Positions 1 to 13,746 of a DNA stretch of 64,000 nucleotides are shown here, one piece after another. Position numbers and translations under genes: made by a program. Position 1 is the first letter of the stretch. Every line of letters starts with the position of its first letter. Under the pieces are notes generated by a model. The model was not told the DNA's origin. It was given only the letters and a program-made list of their open reading frames with translations, and made no database searches. Source of the stretch: Kingdonia uniflora (taxonomy: Eukaryota > Streptophyta > Magnoliopsida > Ranunculales > Circaeasteraceae); contig JACGCM010001209.1 in NCBI GenBank assembly GCA_014058105.1, positions 62,001 through 126,000 on the forward strand, given 5' to 3'.

Positions 1-24
1 TCTAACTTCATCTTCTTTTGTCAG

Positions 25-3000
25 GCCCATGGGATTGAGCACTTGGTGATTCCCACTAGAGATTACCTTTTTGCCCCTTCACCTATGGACATCAACCGAG
101 CAGTTGAATTCATTCACAGTGAGTGATCTTCTTTGACATAATCTGTGTGAATGTGTCTGGCGCTTTGCATTTATGTTAGATTTATTTTTATTATTACATC
201 TCTTTCCAGGGAACGCGTCTTGTGGAAGAATTACTTATGTTCACTGTAAAGCTGGGCGGGGTAGAAGCACCACCATTGTCCTCTGTTATTTGGTATGCTG
301 CTCCCACTTTCTGTGAACTCATCCTCTTGTTATGTTGCTGAATATTTTCAGTATCGGCTAGGATGCTCTGTGAGCCTGTTAATTTGCAATTTTTTTCTTC
401 TTTTAGGTTTCACAAGCCCAAGTTTTCTAATTCTGAGGTTTTTGTTTCCCTAAGAAGCCGTTTGGATAAACTATTAGAAGTGACTTTTTTACTAAATTAA
501 TTTAGGTAGTCAAAAAGTTAGTTTTAGTACAATTGCATACTGTAACAGACTTATGAGAGCATTTTCAAATACTAATCTAAAGTTACTCTAGAGAGTGTAA
601 CTTACCAGTAGCACCTTGGCTACTTCAGCAACCATTCTGAAGGAAAAAAAAAGGAAGAAATAACAAACTTATGCTTACTCTAACTTTATAGTTTATACAC
701 ATCTATTTGTTGGTGTATAAGTCTCTTTATTGACCGTGCACTTTCAATAAAAAGGCTTGATAACTAATACCGTGAATTCCTTGGTGACAACTTGGTTTGT
801 GAAGCCTTATAAAAGCTTTGCAGTTCCGTTTGCTAAGCACTTGAAAGGGCTCAATAAGCTTATGATACTGCATCTTTCAGAGAGTGGCTATACGTGGCTC
901 ATTAGGATCGCAAAATTGCTGTTTTGTTTGCGATTGTAAGTAGAGAAGCTAGAAATTTCTCTACTTTTGAGACAGAGAGTAGAGAAGCTTCTAGAGATGA
1001 TCTGACAGCTATAAAAATGACATTGAGATAGCCCAAAATTATAGATACTGAAAATCTTCCCTCACTAGCTTTAGAGTTGAATGCCTGTTTATTGTTTTAT
1101 CCATATAGTGGGGTTTTCTCTCCCTCTCTCCCTCTATAGTCAACGAGACAGTTATCGGTAGATATGTGCAGCCAAGTAGAATAGAAGCAACAATTTAATC
1201 TATTAATAGTTACACAAATAGATCAGAAAGGTGTGTTTATTTGTTCAAGTATTATAGGTGGAGTATAAACAAATGACTCCTGCTGCTGCTCTGGAATATG
1301 TACGCTCAAGAAGACCTCGAGTGCTTTTAGCTCCTTCCCAATGGAAGGTATGAAAGTTCTCACTCTGATGCTACTGTTATCATGTTACATGTTAATAAAT
1401 ACAGTTATTATATATGCTAACTTTTATTATTCATATTGAGGCATATATGAGTAATATTAAGTATTGAAATGACGGGATGAACTTTTTTCTAACTTATCTA
1501 CATGGCATGCAATATATTGTCCTGTATATACATTCTCAAAAAAAGAAGTCCCAGTTCATAATAAAATTCCTTCATTCCGTTGTATTCCATGGTTGTACTT
1601 GCTATAACTCAAAGTCACCCAAGCAAGGCTGTTAGATTATGGTTGTAGAAGAGAAAAATCAAATCAAATTGTGAATAACTAATAAATCTGCAAAATAACT
1701 GTAAAACATCAGTGACAGTGATTAAAGAAGTCTAAAAAGAAAATATTAAAACATCCAATATAAGTCCTTGGACCACCATTGGGTCGTTGGCCCAGTGGTG
1801 GTTGTGACCTTCCACCAAGAGAGGAGTCGTGGGTTCGAAGCCCCATGGGGTTAGAAACTGAGGGTTATGGATCCCTATATAAAACCGTCTTGCCTTTCAA
1901 AAAAAAAAAAAAAAAGTCACTGAACAACCCAAATGTGGTCAATCCAATTTTACTCCATCAGCTTTTGGCTTCGGCTCAACACCCCAACCCAATCGACGAA
2001 CAAATCAAATTGAAGAGAAAAAGAACAACATTGAAAGCAACTACTAAACACGTTGTGACATAAAGAAAGTTTTTCAACGATAGCATTTGCGGCATTTCAT
2101 TATTTTTGGCTTATGGCACTCCATGCTCATAGCACGACTAGGCTGGCCTCACGCTGGGCTTGACCTAGAGCTCGGGCTTAAGTTCAGTCGTAGATTTTCT
2201 CTATCAGGTCGGGTGCTTATGATCTACAACCAGACGCTAAACCGAAAGGCAAGATTAAGGCATGATTAAAATCATAGTACTAGTTGGAGTAAACGCCAGA
2301 AACATAATGTGAATGAAAGAGCCGGTCATTACCCTATTTGATGAACGACTCTCCTCTCTGAAATCAAACTCATTTTAGACCTCTTTTTCTGTGAGGAGGT
2401 TTTTACTTGGTTTTCTTCGAATCTGGCTATTAACGATTCAACTTCGCAATGAGACAATTCTTCTGATTTTGTTGCGATTCCTTAACAATTCTTCCGATTT
2501 TGACCAAAATCAGTTTAGCACTTCGATTTGACTCCGAAAGGTACCGATTTCACTTGAGTCGTACAATTTCCTATTCAAGACGTAAGACTTTAACAACCTT
2601 GTATTCAAGCTTTATCATTGCCATTTGGCGACGGAACTAGAACTGTAAGGTTCATTGGATGATACGTTTTTCAAGCTTATCTGAGCTATTAAGTCAGACA
2701 TTTTCAGCCTTTAACTGTGAATACATGCCTAACTAATATTTGATTAAGGTTGGAAATATACATTTAAGATTATTATGATGTGTATATGTGGCAATTGAAC
2801 AAGTGGAGGGAGGAGGGTACATCATATCAAACATCTCAAGCTATTTTTTAGTCAGCAAGACAAAAGGAGAGGCATTTACTACCCTAAGCATACTGATACC
2901 CAAAACTCTCTGATCGGGACTAAGAGTTCCTGATCAGATTTCTCTCTGATAGGGGCGCCTGTGAATCATACACACTTAATAATCTCATTTTCTTGTGAAA

Positions 3001-3984
3001 ATAATAGCATGCTTGTCTGGCATTCACTTACAATTTGCAAATAAAACTGTTCAACAAGTAGGATTGCTTTATCCATATATGGTAATCTCTCGAATAAGTT
3101 ATTTGGAGGTTTTTATCGGCCTGCCCTACCGAAACAGTGTCTGAATATAAATGCTTGTGTGTTTATCCTTGATCATAACTTCTATCTCAAAAGAATGTGC
3201 CAAGTTTGTTACCTTGATCCCTTCAATCCTATTGATCTTTTGATCAATGTAAACATGGGGATTTAACTTGGGTCCGTCATGAGTCTAGCCGAAGTATAAT
3301 ATTTACAATAACCGTATAGTTCAAATTTAACCTGTATATTATAGCAAATTGATAACCATGGATCTGCTCTAGAGTTTCAAGATCAGATGGTATTTATTAT
3401 ATGCCTATAAACAGCTGTTGGAGAAGTTGAAGCCTCTGGGTCTACATTCATGGTTGTAGTAAACCTCCAGGAACTATTGATTTATAGAGAGAGTGTATGC
3501 TAACACTTTTGTTTGCATGTAAGCCACATCGGCTACTACAAGCATATAGTTAATGCAAAACCTGTTAATCTTGTGAGTTTCAGGAACCCTGATATGAAGG
3601 GTGGGGTTAGATTTAATTTCCACAGAAGTTTTTAATTCTCCTGATACTAATTGAATGACTAATCTTGGTAATGTTGCTTCTTCTTTGTACCAAAGATAAA
3701 ATTTACTAACCTGGATCAGTCCCACTTTGATTGATTATGTGCAGGCCGTTCAAGAGTATGCCAAGCGCAGGCAAAATCTGATTACTAATTTTCCATCAGG
3801 GGATGAAGTTCTTATAACAAAGGCAGACCTGGAAGGTTATCACAGCAGCAGTTGTAATGATCACAAGGCAATTAGGGCTAGGCCCATGGTAGCAAAATTA
3901 TCCTGCTTCCTTGCATACTTAAAAGTTTCCGGCGTATGCTCTCCTGCGGTTGTTGCCAGGCTGCCCACTTTACGTGCATGTTAA
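25..3984 (+). CDS. PTPMT: PTPMT-type dual-specificity phosphatase, 5'-truncated by the window
   Basis: Visible exons are 25..118, 210..292, 1258..1347 and 3745..3984 (stop TAA); all junctions have AG/GT ends and keep one frame. The second exon encodes the catalytic P-loop HCKAGRGRS (HCX5R), with Cys as nucleophile and Arg binding phosphate. The next exons give a helix reading TPAAALEYVRSRRPRVLLAP and then AVQEYAKRR. This arrangement is typical of plant PTPMT proteins (Arabidopsis At2g35680/At5g56610), which dephosphorylate phosphatidylglycerophosphate on the way to phosphatidylglycerol and cardiolipin. The C-terminal tail after AVQEYAKRRQ is about 70 residues and is not conserved to my eye. 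The N-terminal region lies upstream of base 1. The last intron is large (1348..3744) and holds a SINE. The family assignment is strong; the substrate is inferred from the family. Confidence 0.88.
1778..1913 (+). mobile_element. tRNA-derived SINE in a PTPMT intron
   Basis: An A-box-like TGGCCCAGTGG near 1788 is followed about 45 bp later by a B-box GGTTCGAAGCC near 1832, and the element ends in a run of about 19 A. It is flanked by imperfect direct repeats, 1762..1777 and 1914..1929, with 12 of 16 bases identical. That is the expected product of an old target-site duplication. It lies in the sense direction inside the 2.4-kb intron of the phosphatase gene. Confidence 0.75.
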
Positions 3985-6768
3985 ACAAAACCATAGTTTC
4001 TTGTACAGGAAAAAGCATTCTGAAAATAAAGTTCATATGAGTGGGTGCTTGATTCTCCTAAGTTGGATGGAGATGTTTGAGGCTCTCCCTTATTTTGTTG
4101 TTGTTTATATTTTCTTTTGTATTTTGATTGAACAAACAATTTCAGTTTTACGTGTACAGAATAACCCACATCATTTTCATCAAAGTGGTCAATATGATGG
4201 AAAATCTTCTCTTTTTCCACCATTTTCTATCAATTTTCTCTTTTCTTTTTCCGTTGTGATTTCCTTGTTATGTTGCAGACTCACTCAGCTTTGGCTATGC
4301 GGGTGCTAAACTGGTGATGTTTTTGTGAATTTAAAGAACTCATTGATTGAGAACAAAATTGCAGATTAATAACAAACAAAAACAAGTCTCTATCTAATTC
4401 TATCATGGATCAACAACTAAAGATTTTTGACATGGAAATTTTCTTTCACAATGTTCTTCCAAAGAATCACTATAGATTTTTGACATGGAAGTCTAATTTC
4501 ACCAATGTTCTTCCAAAGAGCTGCATTAATCTATCATATACATCTGCAGGGGATAAACTTTGTCGTTCTTTTCCTCTAAATTTTTGGGAACTTCAATCAA
4601 GTTTATAGAGGATACTAGAATTTAAGATGAACACTACAAGGTGCAAGCAAGTTTACAGACGATAGTCACGATACTAGATAATTAAGATTGGGGGCTTGGA
4701 TCATCTACAAGCAAATTAGCTGTTTCTCACATTTTTTCACCAAATTATCCCTTCCTCGGTAGCCTGGATGCCCTATGACAATAAATGCGTATATTCCTCA
4801 TTTTTTATGAGCTAAACCACAGTTTACTTTAGAGATGCTGGTAAGACCTCCTTAAGCAGAAGTTTTAAGATCAAAGTGTGTCAACAAGGCCCAAAAATAG
4901 AAATAAAATACAATTAAATTAAAGAAGCTATTAGGGTTCAAGTTGAAAAGTGGAGTGTTGTAAGAATCTAAGAAAAAAGGAAGAAGAGATTAGACATGCA
5001 TGCATGCTAAGATATTCTCCTTCCCACTGAACTAATTCTTCCTGCAACTTCTTTGTGGGACAATATCTGTACATGGGAAACCCTAATAATAGGTCTAACA
5101 ATTCCCTTTTGAGAAAGAAAAGAGGAGAGCATCCAAAATCTCTCCATAAAGTTAGAGAGGAAACGAATATAAACTTTTAGGTTAAATAAGATTGTAGAAG
5201 CATATAGACCCTCTCGTATTTGCAAGTGAGAAGATACAGATACTAATACTGCACATTTTATTCTTCCCATACATCCTAATCTTACCTCTTTATTTTTTCC
5301 TGAAAATTGCTTTCTATGGAAAAAAATTAATCCGGGGACAGGGATGATCAGGTCTAACTAGCAATAAAACACTGAATTTCATCTGTTGTACAAACATTTG
5401 ATGCCTCACGAAGGAGAGGCCATGAGATCAATTCTCCGCACGACCTTGCATCACCATGGTTAGCAAAACACAAGAAACAAACATACCTGTTGGTCATTTC
5501 CTCTCTTCTACATTCATTTCTTCTTCTTCTTTTTGTTTTATTTTTGTGAAACCATAGTATTGGATTTGCCTAGCTCTATTTTACACCTACATCCATGTTG
5601 ATTGATCTCTTCTTTACCTTAATGTTTCATGCACGTCCCATACAAAAGAAACTCTAACATGCATGCACGTTCTCTACCTCTCTCTCTCTCTCTCTCTTGC
5701 TCTACTTGTAATTGTGAAAGAGAATGGTATCTACATAGAATAAAGCAATAAAGAGCTTCTGTGTCTTCATCTTTCCAACTAAAAGAGTGACCTAATTAAA
5801 GATGTTTTTACTATTTGGAACAAGATTCCTTAATTTCAAGAAAAAGGAAAACCAACACCAACTTTCACTCACTCACTCACTCACTCACCTCCTCCTCCTT
5901 GTACTTGAGAACTCTATCTCATAGTTGAAAGCTAATGGGTTAATTGTCAGCAATGTGTATAGAGTAGAAGTGGGACCAAAACATCATGCTGGCTCCCACA
6001 TTCGCAAGAGTGCCATGGCCCCATAATTAGATTTCCTCTTTGGTCAAAAGAAAACTCAATTCATATAATTTTCTGGCAATTGTACTTAGTAATACACATG
6101 GTGAAATGAAAAAACCATCATGTGATATATCTCTGTTTGTGTTTCTGGTTTCCAAAGTTATGATTTTGTTTACAGGATTTAGCTCAATTAGGATCCTGAA
6201 CATGTATGTATTCACATAATTTGGAAACATCAAATAAAAGTTAATGCTACGACAATATAAATATAAAGTTTACCACTCTATTGAAACATATTCAACAATG
6301 TTAGAGGAAAAAACAACAACAATAACAATACTAACTTGTGCACAAACCCTTACCTAGATCCAAAGACTCAAAATAAATTAAATGAAATAAATAATAAGAA
6401 TAGTGATAAAGATGATACTGTAATCATGAAGGTGATGATTTTCATGCATGATTGATTTGCTTTGATTTGGTTGGGGACCTCTCCTTCTATTGTCAGCAAC
6501 AACAACAGCAGTCTTTGTTTCTTTACCTAGCTTTCTTTTTCTTTTTCTTTTCCAATATAGATTTCTATACAGTTGTAGTATTTGTTTGAGCCACGAGGCA
6601 AACAAGTCCTTACACAAACCAGAAAGAAAAAGAGGAAACTAAGCCCTAGTTGGATTTCTTTGGCTTCTCTTCAAAAAGACCTGTGCAACAAGAGGTTTCA
6701 AAGTACTATGATGATGACTATGATCATGTTGTCTGTTAGGATTTTTTTTTATTTTATATTTTTTGCTC
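3985..6768. other. Intergenic region between PTPMT and NAC075 3' ends
   Basis: The two genes converge here, so this stretch holds both 3' UTRs. I see no coding potential. Visible features are an imperfect tandem duplication (4421..4465 and 4474..4519, period 53 bp), a CT microsatellite near 5678..5699 and a (TCAC)n tract near 5866..5888. Confidence 0.6.
4421..4519. repeat. Two-copy tandem repeat, period 53 bp
   Basis: The block starting AGATTTTTGACATGGAA and ending AATGTTCTTCCAAAGA occurs at 4421..4465 and again at 4474..4519 with a few substitutions in the middle. It lies just past the phosphatase gene and is probably a simple local duplication. Confidence 0.7.
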
Positions 6769-9700
6769 CTACACATGATGATCTGGGTTGTCAGAGTCAG
6801 ACCAGCAGAAGGTGGAGTACTTCAGGAGCCACTCTGCCTCTTGTGGGTTTGTGATAGATGACTCCTGCAACAAAAAATATTAGGGTTAGGGTTTATTTAC
6901 AGTTAGACAAAATGAATTTATTTAGGCCACTGTTTAAAATGTTTTTATTCATTCACACTTGACTCTCCTAATCGTTTTATCTGCCTTTGTGTATTAGGGT
7001 TTGGGATTTTTACACTTAAAAAAACATTTGAAGGGTTTGGGTTTGTCTATGACTCCATTGACATCACATCCCTAGTTCATTTTCTTCTTCTTTAAGATCA
7101 ACAACTAACTAATAGGGCATGTAGATTTCTTTTCTTTCAAGAATGTCTTTCTTTTTCTTTTATGTATTGGAGCAAGTACACCATAAAACGCATGAATACC
7201 GCTTAAATATCCTCTTTTTTGGTTTTTCTCTTTTTCTTTTTGTTTTTATTCAAACTACAAGTTGGTTTCCTGTTTATACCAGAAGCTGAGTCCAAAGGGG
7301 AAAGCAGTTAGACCACAAGGAAAAAAAGTCTCAGTTTTTCACTTTATCTTCAAAAGAAAATTAAAGGAAGTTTCTGTTTTATCTTCTTATTGCAACAGTG
7401 GGTATTCATTTTTTGTATCTTTATTTGAAAAAAAGAAGGGAAAAGAACAAGAAATAATTTTACGTTCACACTTTTAACTGCTTTAGTTTGCAAAATTGAG
7501 TACCTTAATCGTATTAATTATGAAACTATATATGCATATATATAGTATCTTCTAAATATATTTCATTTTCTTTTCCTCACCATCACGAGTTTACCATAGA
7601 GAAGCCTTTTACTTTAATCTAAAGATAAATCACATTCTACTACTAGTTGGTTTCAAGCTTGGTGAAAAAAATAATGCAGATAATCTGCGACGAGAAAGCA
7701 TAAAAATTTACTACCCACACAAATTTGTTTTGGTAAATGTAGGTGAATACCTGATATGCACAAAAATAAATAAATAAATAAATATATGATTTACAGCATA
7801 ACAGCACATTAGGGGCGAATAACCTCATTTTTTCTTTCTCATTGATAATCTATCTTGCTTTAATTAACCTTTGTATGCTAAATCGGACTTAGGCTCATGC
7901 AATGTAAACAAGTAGGAGAACAACTTACTTCTTTGGTGTCACTTGAAGTGCAACCCATTAACATTTCCTCTAATCCAGAACTAGATCTTTCTCCCATTTT
8001 ATGTTGCTGTTGTTGCTGTTGCTGCTAAGAATAACAAAATTAGTTAGAATAGAAAGAAAAAAAGCATAACTATAACAAGAGTAAGATTAAGATATACAAG
8101 GAAATCAAACCACATCTAAAAAAGAACCCCGCTAGTGACTTTTTCAAGAATATTATGTTTTTCCTACCATTAGATATCATGTTGAACCATTTGTTCTGGC
8201 CAACAAAAAGAACAAAACAAAAAAAGAAGAAAGTAGAATTGCTTAACAATATATACCTGAAAATTTTCATTTTGGAGGATCATTCTAGAAACATTATAGG
8301 ACTCTTGATCAAGAACAATGGAAGTTTGGAGATGGTGGAGTGGAGGAGAGATAATTGTAGAAATAGGATGTGAAGGCCTGCTCACATGAAAAGCTGCAGT
8401 TGAAACCTGATGATGTTGAGGTTGTTGTTGTTGTTCATGAATCACGTGACGTGTCCTTTGATTTCCTTGCTCCTCATGGTCCTTGCACGCGACTAAGTTT
8501 GAGGTTTCTCCTCCCCTAGAAACTTCTTCAACACCCACCTGCAAATTCCAAAATTTCAAAACATTGATCTCAAATTCTCAATAGCTACTTAATTTCCTTC
8601 TTTTTTTGAAATTTTTTCTTTACATTTTATCAATCTTTTGCGAACAAATAATAGCTATTTAATGCCCAAATATTGGTATGGTAGCATCGCCAATCTATAT
8701 ATTGGAATCTTCGAAGTTATATCAAAATTCCAAAGCATACAAATAAAAACACTTACAGTTTTCTAATGGAAAATAAAAATAAAGGAAAACTATAAGTTAC
8801 TAGAAAAATTGTCATTTATTGAACTAATCGTTGATGCTTTTACATGACTTCGTGGGTATTTATATTCTTCGGAAATCCATAAATTCAAAATATGAAGAAC
8901 AAATATTAAAAAGTTAAAAGGATAAATAAGTACCTCATCAAAGCTTTTTCGCAATGGGGCAAAGCTAAAATGATCAGATTTTAGTTGTTGGATATCAATG
9001 GTGTTGTAACTTGACATCGCTGCACCAGCCCCTGAAAATTCTTCTCTATTACAGATTTCCTTAGACGAAGAGCAACTCCCGCTACCACTTTCTCTTCTAC
9101 TACTCTTCTCTAAGCTTCCTTCGCCAGTAATCACGGTCCTTTCAGATAAATAAGACTGCCGAGGTTGTGTCTGATAGAATATTTTTGATACCACAAGCTC
9201 TCCTTCTTTCTCTTCTTCATGTTCACCTAAATGGTATTGATGCATCACCCAGTTTGTTTTTTCTGGTTTCCGATTTTTGCCAAAGTTTGTATAAAGGACT
9301 AGAATTTTCTTGCACCCTTTTTGTTTACCATTCACCGCTACAGGCCTTGTCTTTCCTGTTTTATGCCAACGTGTTTCTCCACCTTGTAGATCACATTCGC
9401 TTTGTATTTTTCTTCTCTTTCGTGTTCCAGTTGTGTAGGCCTTGGAGGGTCTGTGAAAGAAATGTTTGCTTAGACCATCTCTTGTAACTCCTGGAAACAA
9501 AAGCAAATTTCAAAGTTAGGTTAACTTGGGTGCAACCAACACTGATTTTAGTGAAACTAAGATTTAACAAAATAATTATATAATTTATGTAAGGAACGAG
9601 AGTTGGTTTTTGATATTTTCTCAAAAAATTGTGATCACCTGGAAGTTTTTCAGGATGAGTATAACAAATCCCATCTTCTCCTTCAATTGTAGGGATGAAC

Positions 9701-10079
9701 TCATCTATCAAAGGATGAGATTTTGTGTCTTGATCCTCAACTTGGGCTTCTAGGTGCTCGATTAGTTCTTGGTCTGTTGGATCAAACTTCACTCCTGCTG
9801 GGAGGCCTAACCAATCCTGCATATACCATTCAAACTTTAGATATAAATATTTCTTATTCGCATATAGTTTGCGTAATTTTTAACTTTTTCCTTTTTCTTT
9901 TTGATTTTTGGCTGTAACCTTAGAGTTGAAGCAAAGAATGATACTCTAAATTTCCGTACCGGCTTTCGCTCGAGCTTATGACCACAACCTGGACATTGCT
10001 TTGATCGACACATTTGACGTTCTTCAAGCTTTGCGTCAATAAGATCAGAACTACTGAATGAACCTATACTCTTATTCAT
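6769..10079 (-). CDS. NAC075: NAC domain transcription factor, NAC075 orthologue
   Basis: Six exons on the minus strand: 10079..9960, 9816..9639, 9490..8934, 8538..8257, 8024..7929 and 6864..6769, giving 442 residues. The start [20 protein letters not shown] and the Cys motif [12 protein letters not shown] match the distinctive N-terminus of Arabidopsis NAC075 (At4g29230), which precedes the NAC domain. The NAC domain (about residues 41-190) has [60 protein letters not shown] and [11 protein letters not shown]. The C-terminal part is Ser-, His- and Gln-rich with conserved blocks [33 protein letters not shown] and [11 protein letters not shown], each on its own exon as in the family. The terminal WLKYSTFWP-type motif here reads [13 protein letters not shown]075 acts in the nucleus in vascular and fibre secondary-wall programmes and in leaf senescence (family knowledge). 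Confidence 0.93.
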
Positions 10080-10228
10080 GGCTCTTTAACATATAGAACA
10101 CTTTTTATCCTCCCTTTCAGCCTAACTCACTATCTTTCAACAAAATTCTTTTCTCTATATAACAGCTCCACTTCTCATGTTCTTCGTATCTCGCTCTATT
10201 TGTTGAAAAAGATAAGACTCCGGGTTAT
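10080..10228 (-). promoter_or_regulatory. NAC075 5' UTR, second exon (inferred)
   Basis: The minus strand upstream of the ATG has a good acceptor AAATTTCAG at about 10237..10229. It pairs with a donor GTGAGT at 10919..10914, suggesting a 5' UTR intron of about 690 bp. The sequence up to 11000 is CT-rich when read on the minus strand, as plant leaders often are. This is inferred from splice consensus only. Confidence 0.4.
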
Positions 10229-10945
10229 CTGAAATTTCAGTTTCAGGAATACCTGGCAAAATTATGATTTCAAAGGAGATCTGCGATTCTCAAGAAAACT
10301 GTAGAACAAGGAAAGAAGAAAATTGTGTTTTGTTTCTGATGGTGAAGATATTTCTAAGAAAAAACAACTCAGTAAGATAACATACAACATGAAAATAGAG
10401 AAGGAAAGAAAGAAGAGAGGAGAAGAGAAGAGGAAGGAAGAGAATAAGTAAGAGAGGAAAAGAAGAAACTGTCACTGAGAGATTGAGCTATAAACTCACT
10501 TTAACCATGAGAAACACCAGAATTCCTTCTACTTTAACTGAAGCGAATGAGATAAAGGAAAAGGTGTAGTGAGAGAGGGGAGGAGTAGTAGTAGAGGTGA
10601 GAAGAAAGAACAACAAATTGTTATCTAAAGATATATAAAGCCTAAACACCTTTGTTTTTAACCTTGACTACTAAAGCAAAAGCATGAAACGGCCAAACAT
10701 AGCTGTTACTGAAGCAAAACACATTCAAAAGCACCCAAACTCATCTCCATCTCTCTATTTTTATAAAAGGGTTTACTGAAAACCTGTACCTATGTCTTCA
10801 AATCTATAGTAGAAACTAGAAAGAGTACAACTGATGATGAAAAAGATGAAAGATGAGAGAGGGAGAGAGAGATGATGGTCAAAAAATGAAAATAGAGGAA
10901 AAAGAAGATAAAAACTCACATGGGTTTTGAGCTGGAGTGCTGAAA

Positions 10946-10963
10946 TCATGATTCTTTTGCCAT
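10946..10963 (-). promoter_or_regulatory. Short upstream ORF (MAKES) in the NAC075 leader
   Basis: In the inferred first leader exon, just upstream of the GTGAGT donor at 10919, an ATG opens a five-codon ORF (M-A-K-E-S-stop). If the leader is transcribed, this uORF would precede the main start in the mRNA and might lower translation. Transcription start and use are not shown by the sequence. Confidence 0.3.
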
Positions 10964-13746
10964 GAGAGTTGCAGAGAGAGAGAGAGAGAAAGAGAGGATG
11001 AATTGTAAATTTGTAAGGTAGCTTGATATGCAAGGCTAATGAGCAGTACACACTTGATGGACCACCACCACACCCTGTTGTTAACAAATCTATATAATAT
11101 AGACATACTTAGATACATTTATAACAAAATGATCAAACTTCAACCAGAAGCACCATATAAAAACTTAAAACCTCAAATAAAATGAAAAATATGGTATGCA
11201 GTTTTCTAACTTTACTTTAACAAGAGGAAGGAAATGAGGTACTGTAAGACAGGCCCAGCATTTGAAGGCCCCCACCCTAGCAGATCATTTGGTCTTTTTA
11301 ACTCTACAAAGTAGATTTTGTTTGTTTGCTTTGTTTATGTTTTTGTGTAAGACAAGTTTTTCCCTGAAACCCACATTATCATCATCACTTATGGAGATTT
11401 TTATTTAGAAAGACCTAATTAAACCTTGAATTCCATGGGTAGCTAGTGATTTCAATATCGACTGTTCCCCAAAGTATTGTAATGGGGATGTAACAATTTT
11501 TTCTTTAGTAGATTAACTTGTTAGAGAGGAAATATCTCCAAATTGAATCACCCAAAAAGAGTATATAAAATAAATGTTTAAAAAAACGGGGTTAGTGATA
11601 TTAATAACTAAAATCCCAAGACTATCTCATTGCTTAAACAACACCCAAACATCAAAAACCCTTCAAGCAGTGCATAAAAATGCATCAAACGAGTTAGTAA
11701 AACCTAAGCTTTGAACACATCCAGACCCATGCTATTCTGGAAATTATCTTTCTTTAAGACTGTTTTTGTGGCATTGTTTAACTTTCATTTAGGTGAGTTT
11801 AATTATTAAGAAAATGGGTTTACATGAAACAATGATTTCAGTGTGTAAAGATGAAAATCATTTGACAGAAGACAACCCAATAACCATCAAGCGTGGAACC
11901 ACATACCAAACCAACATCTTTTCTAAACATGGCCCCCACAACCAATCCCCACTGACTTACGCATGTACCACATTTCTTTACTCAGGAAAAATCTAGTCTT
12001 CAATTTAATAAAATAAATACAAAGAAAACTGTTATAAAAATAATTAACTATAGACAAATAAAGTTCAAGGAGGACACAATTATAGAAGAAAAAAGAAATT
12101 AAGGTAAATGATAAAGGAGAAATATCTAAGAGGGGAAGAGTGTTAGAAGGAATTTGGGTTTGGTTGGGTAGGACTCTCTCTGGTTGAGGAAGATAATGTT
12201 AGCTTATCTAATTGTATCTGTATCTATCCCTTCTCCTTTACTCAAAATCAAAGTCACAACCAAGTCCCTTATTTTCCCACTAATTTAGAAATATATTTTA
12301 GTTTTTAGGCCCTGTTTATCTGTACATTATCTATGGTTCGACTTATCATGTGTGCGCAAGGGATTCAAGCTATAGAGCCTTTGGTGGCACCTGTTTAGAA
12401 ACCATATATCTCGTTAAACTATTTATATGCATACATGATGCCTTTTTTTATTATCAATTTTTAGCCCAAGTACAAATCAAAACTAGTCGGAATTCTGAGT
12501 TTTCCAGTGAATTCAGGCATGAGGATGACTGTTAGATTAGACATAAACAGTTATAAGCTATATTAAACTAAGAATGGCTAGGACACATACCGCAAAGTAT
12601 TCATTGCAGGCATTCACTGTGCTACGTCCTAATACCTGCAGTGCCGGATGGAAAATGAATTTCTGGAGGACTTTGGGTAGCAGCCTAGCAGGCAGAAGCT
12701 GAGATTGCTTTTAGGTGGTTAATTCAAATCTTTTTTGTCAGACAACACAACAATACAACATCCAGAGAACTTAAAGCCTTAAACTGAGTTAGTCTGAAAC
12801 CTGATATAAGTATCCTTTTTAGCTAACCGGAAACCAGGTGTTACACTTCATCTTTTCCAGAAGAATATTGTCCTCAAAACCGTCATGGTCTCTAGCCATG
12901 TGTAACCCCTTTTATAACTGTTGACCTAAGCAACCCTTACATTGTAAACAATGCATAATTAGTTGACAGACATTAATCACCTTATTGTCATGTATCGTAC
13001 CCAACATACATATTTAACCAAATACATGGAGGTAAGAAAATACTGAAGACGTCTGATTTACGTACAACAAACAAGGGGATTTCTATATATTTGAACATCA
13101 ACGATTCAACATTTATAGAATTACAAGAAACTCGGTACTTAACATAGAATGTATACTCTTTCCTTGATCATTAAAGAAATACAATCTGAACTGCTCATTA
13201 TTTAGTCTTCGAGATCAGTGAAGTATAATATTTAATTCCCTTACTGCCGCTAATCACAAATATCTGAACTTCATGGTGATATCTTGAAATCCCATATCCA
13301 GAAAAGCTAATAGAACGACACATTGACAATGGAGATTTGCAAGTAAACCAGCAAGCACATCGCACCAGAAACATGAGTTTTCCCAGACCGAAGAACTGAT
13401 GAATTTCCTCAGATGCAGAATAGGAAGAGGCTGAGAGATGATAGCAGCTTGAAACCATCCAAGCATAATAAGCAAATACCCCTCCAAAGTACCAAAAGCC
13501 ACAAGATAGTCAATAAACTCATCCAACTGACCGAAATGTTCGTTAAACTTCATTCCCATGAATCCAAAGATCGTATAATTTGAACAGAGTTAATCCTCAA
13601 GATAAGCTATTCTTTGTAAGCTAACATCCATCCTTCAAGTACCATGAACCGTTTTTTTCAGGTTCTCAAAAACAAGCTACAAAACCAAGCTCAAGACAAG
13701 ATCCTTCCATCAATGTCAAAACAAAGAGTTTCCAGTCCAGTAGTTA
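10964..13746. other. Intergenic: NAC075 promoter side and ABO5 3' side
   Basis: AT-rich DNA with CT/GA microsatellite stretches near 10855..10875 and 10973..10995. Several short reading frames exist, including two overlapping ones near 13198..13559 on the minus strand, but none shows a recognised domain. I assign them to 3' UTR or noncoding sequence. Confidence 0.5.

Noticed and set aside
4980..5480. Possible microRNA precursor near GCATGCATGC and ACGAAGGAGAGGCC
   Set aside because: No long imperfect hairpin or match to a conserved plant microRNA (miR156-miR399, miR482) could be made.
10773..11118. Minus-strand ORFs of 104 and 79 codons upstream of NAC075
   Set aside because: Low-complexity Ser/Leu/Phe composition follows from the CT-rich leader; they are more likely noncoding.
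13198..13559. Two overlapping minus-strand ORFs (86 and 101 codons) after the ABO5 stop
   Set aside because: No domain, biased composition or start context; they overlap each other and fit the 3' UTR of the PPR gene.
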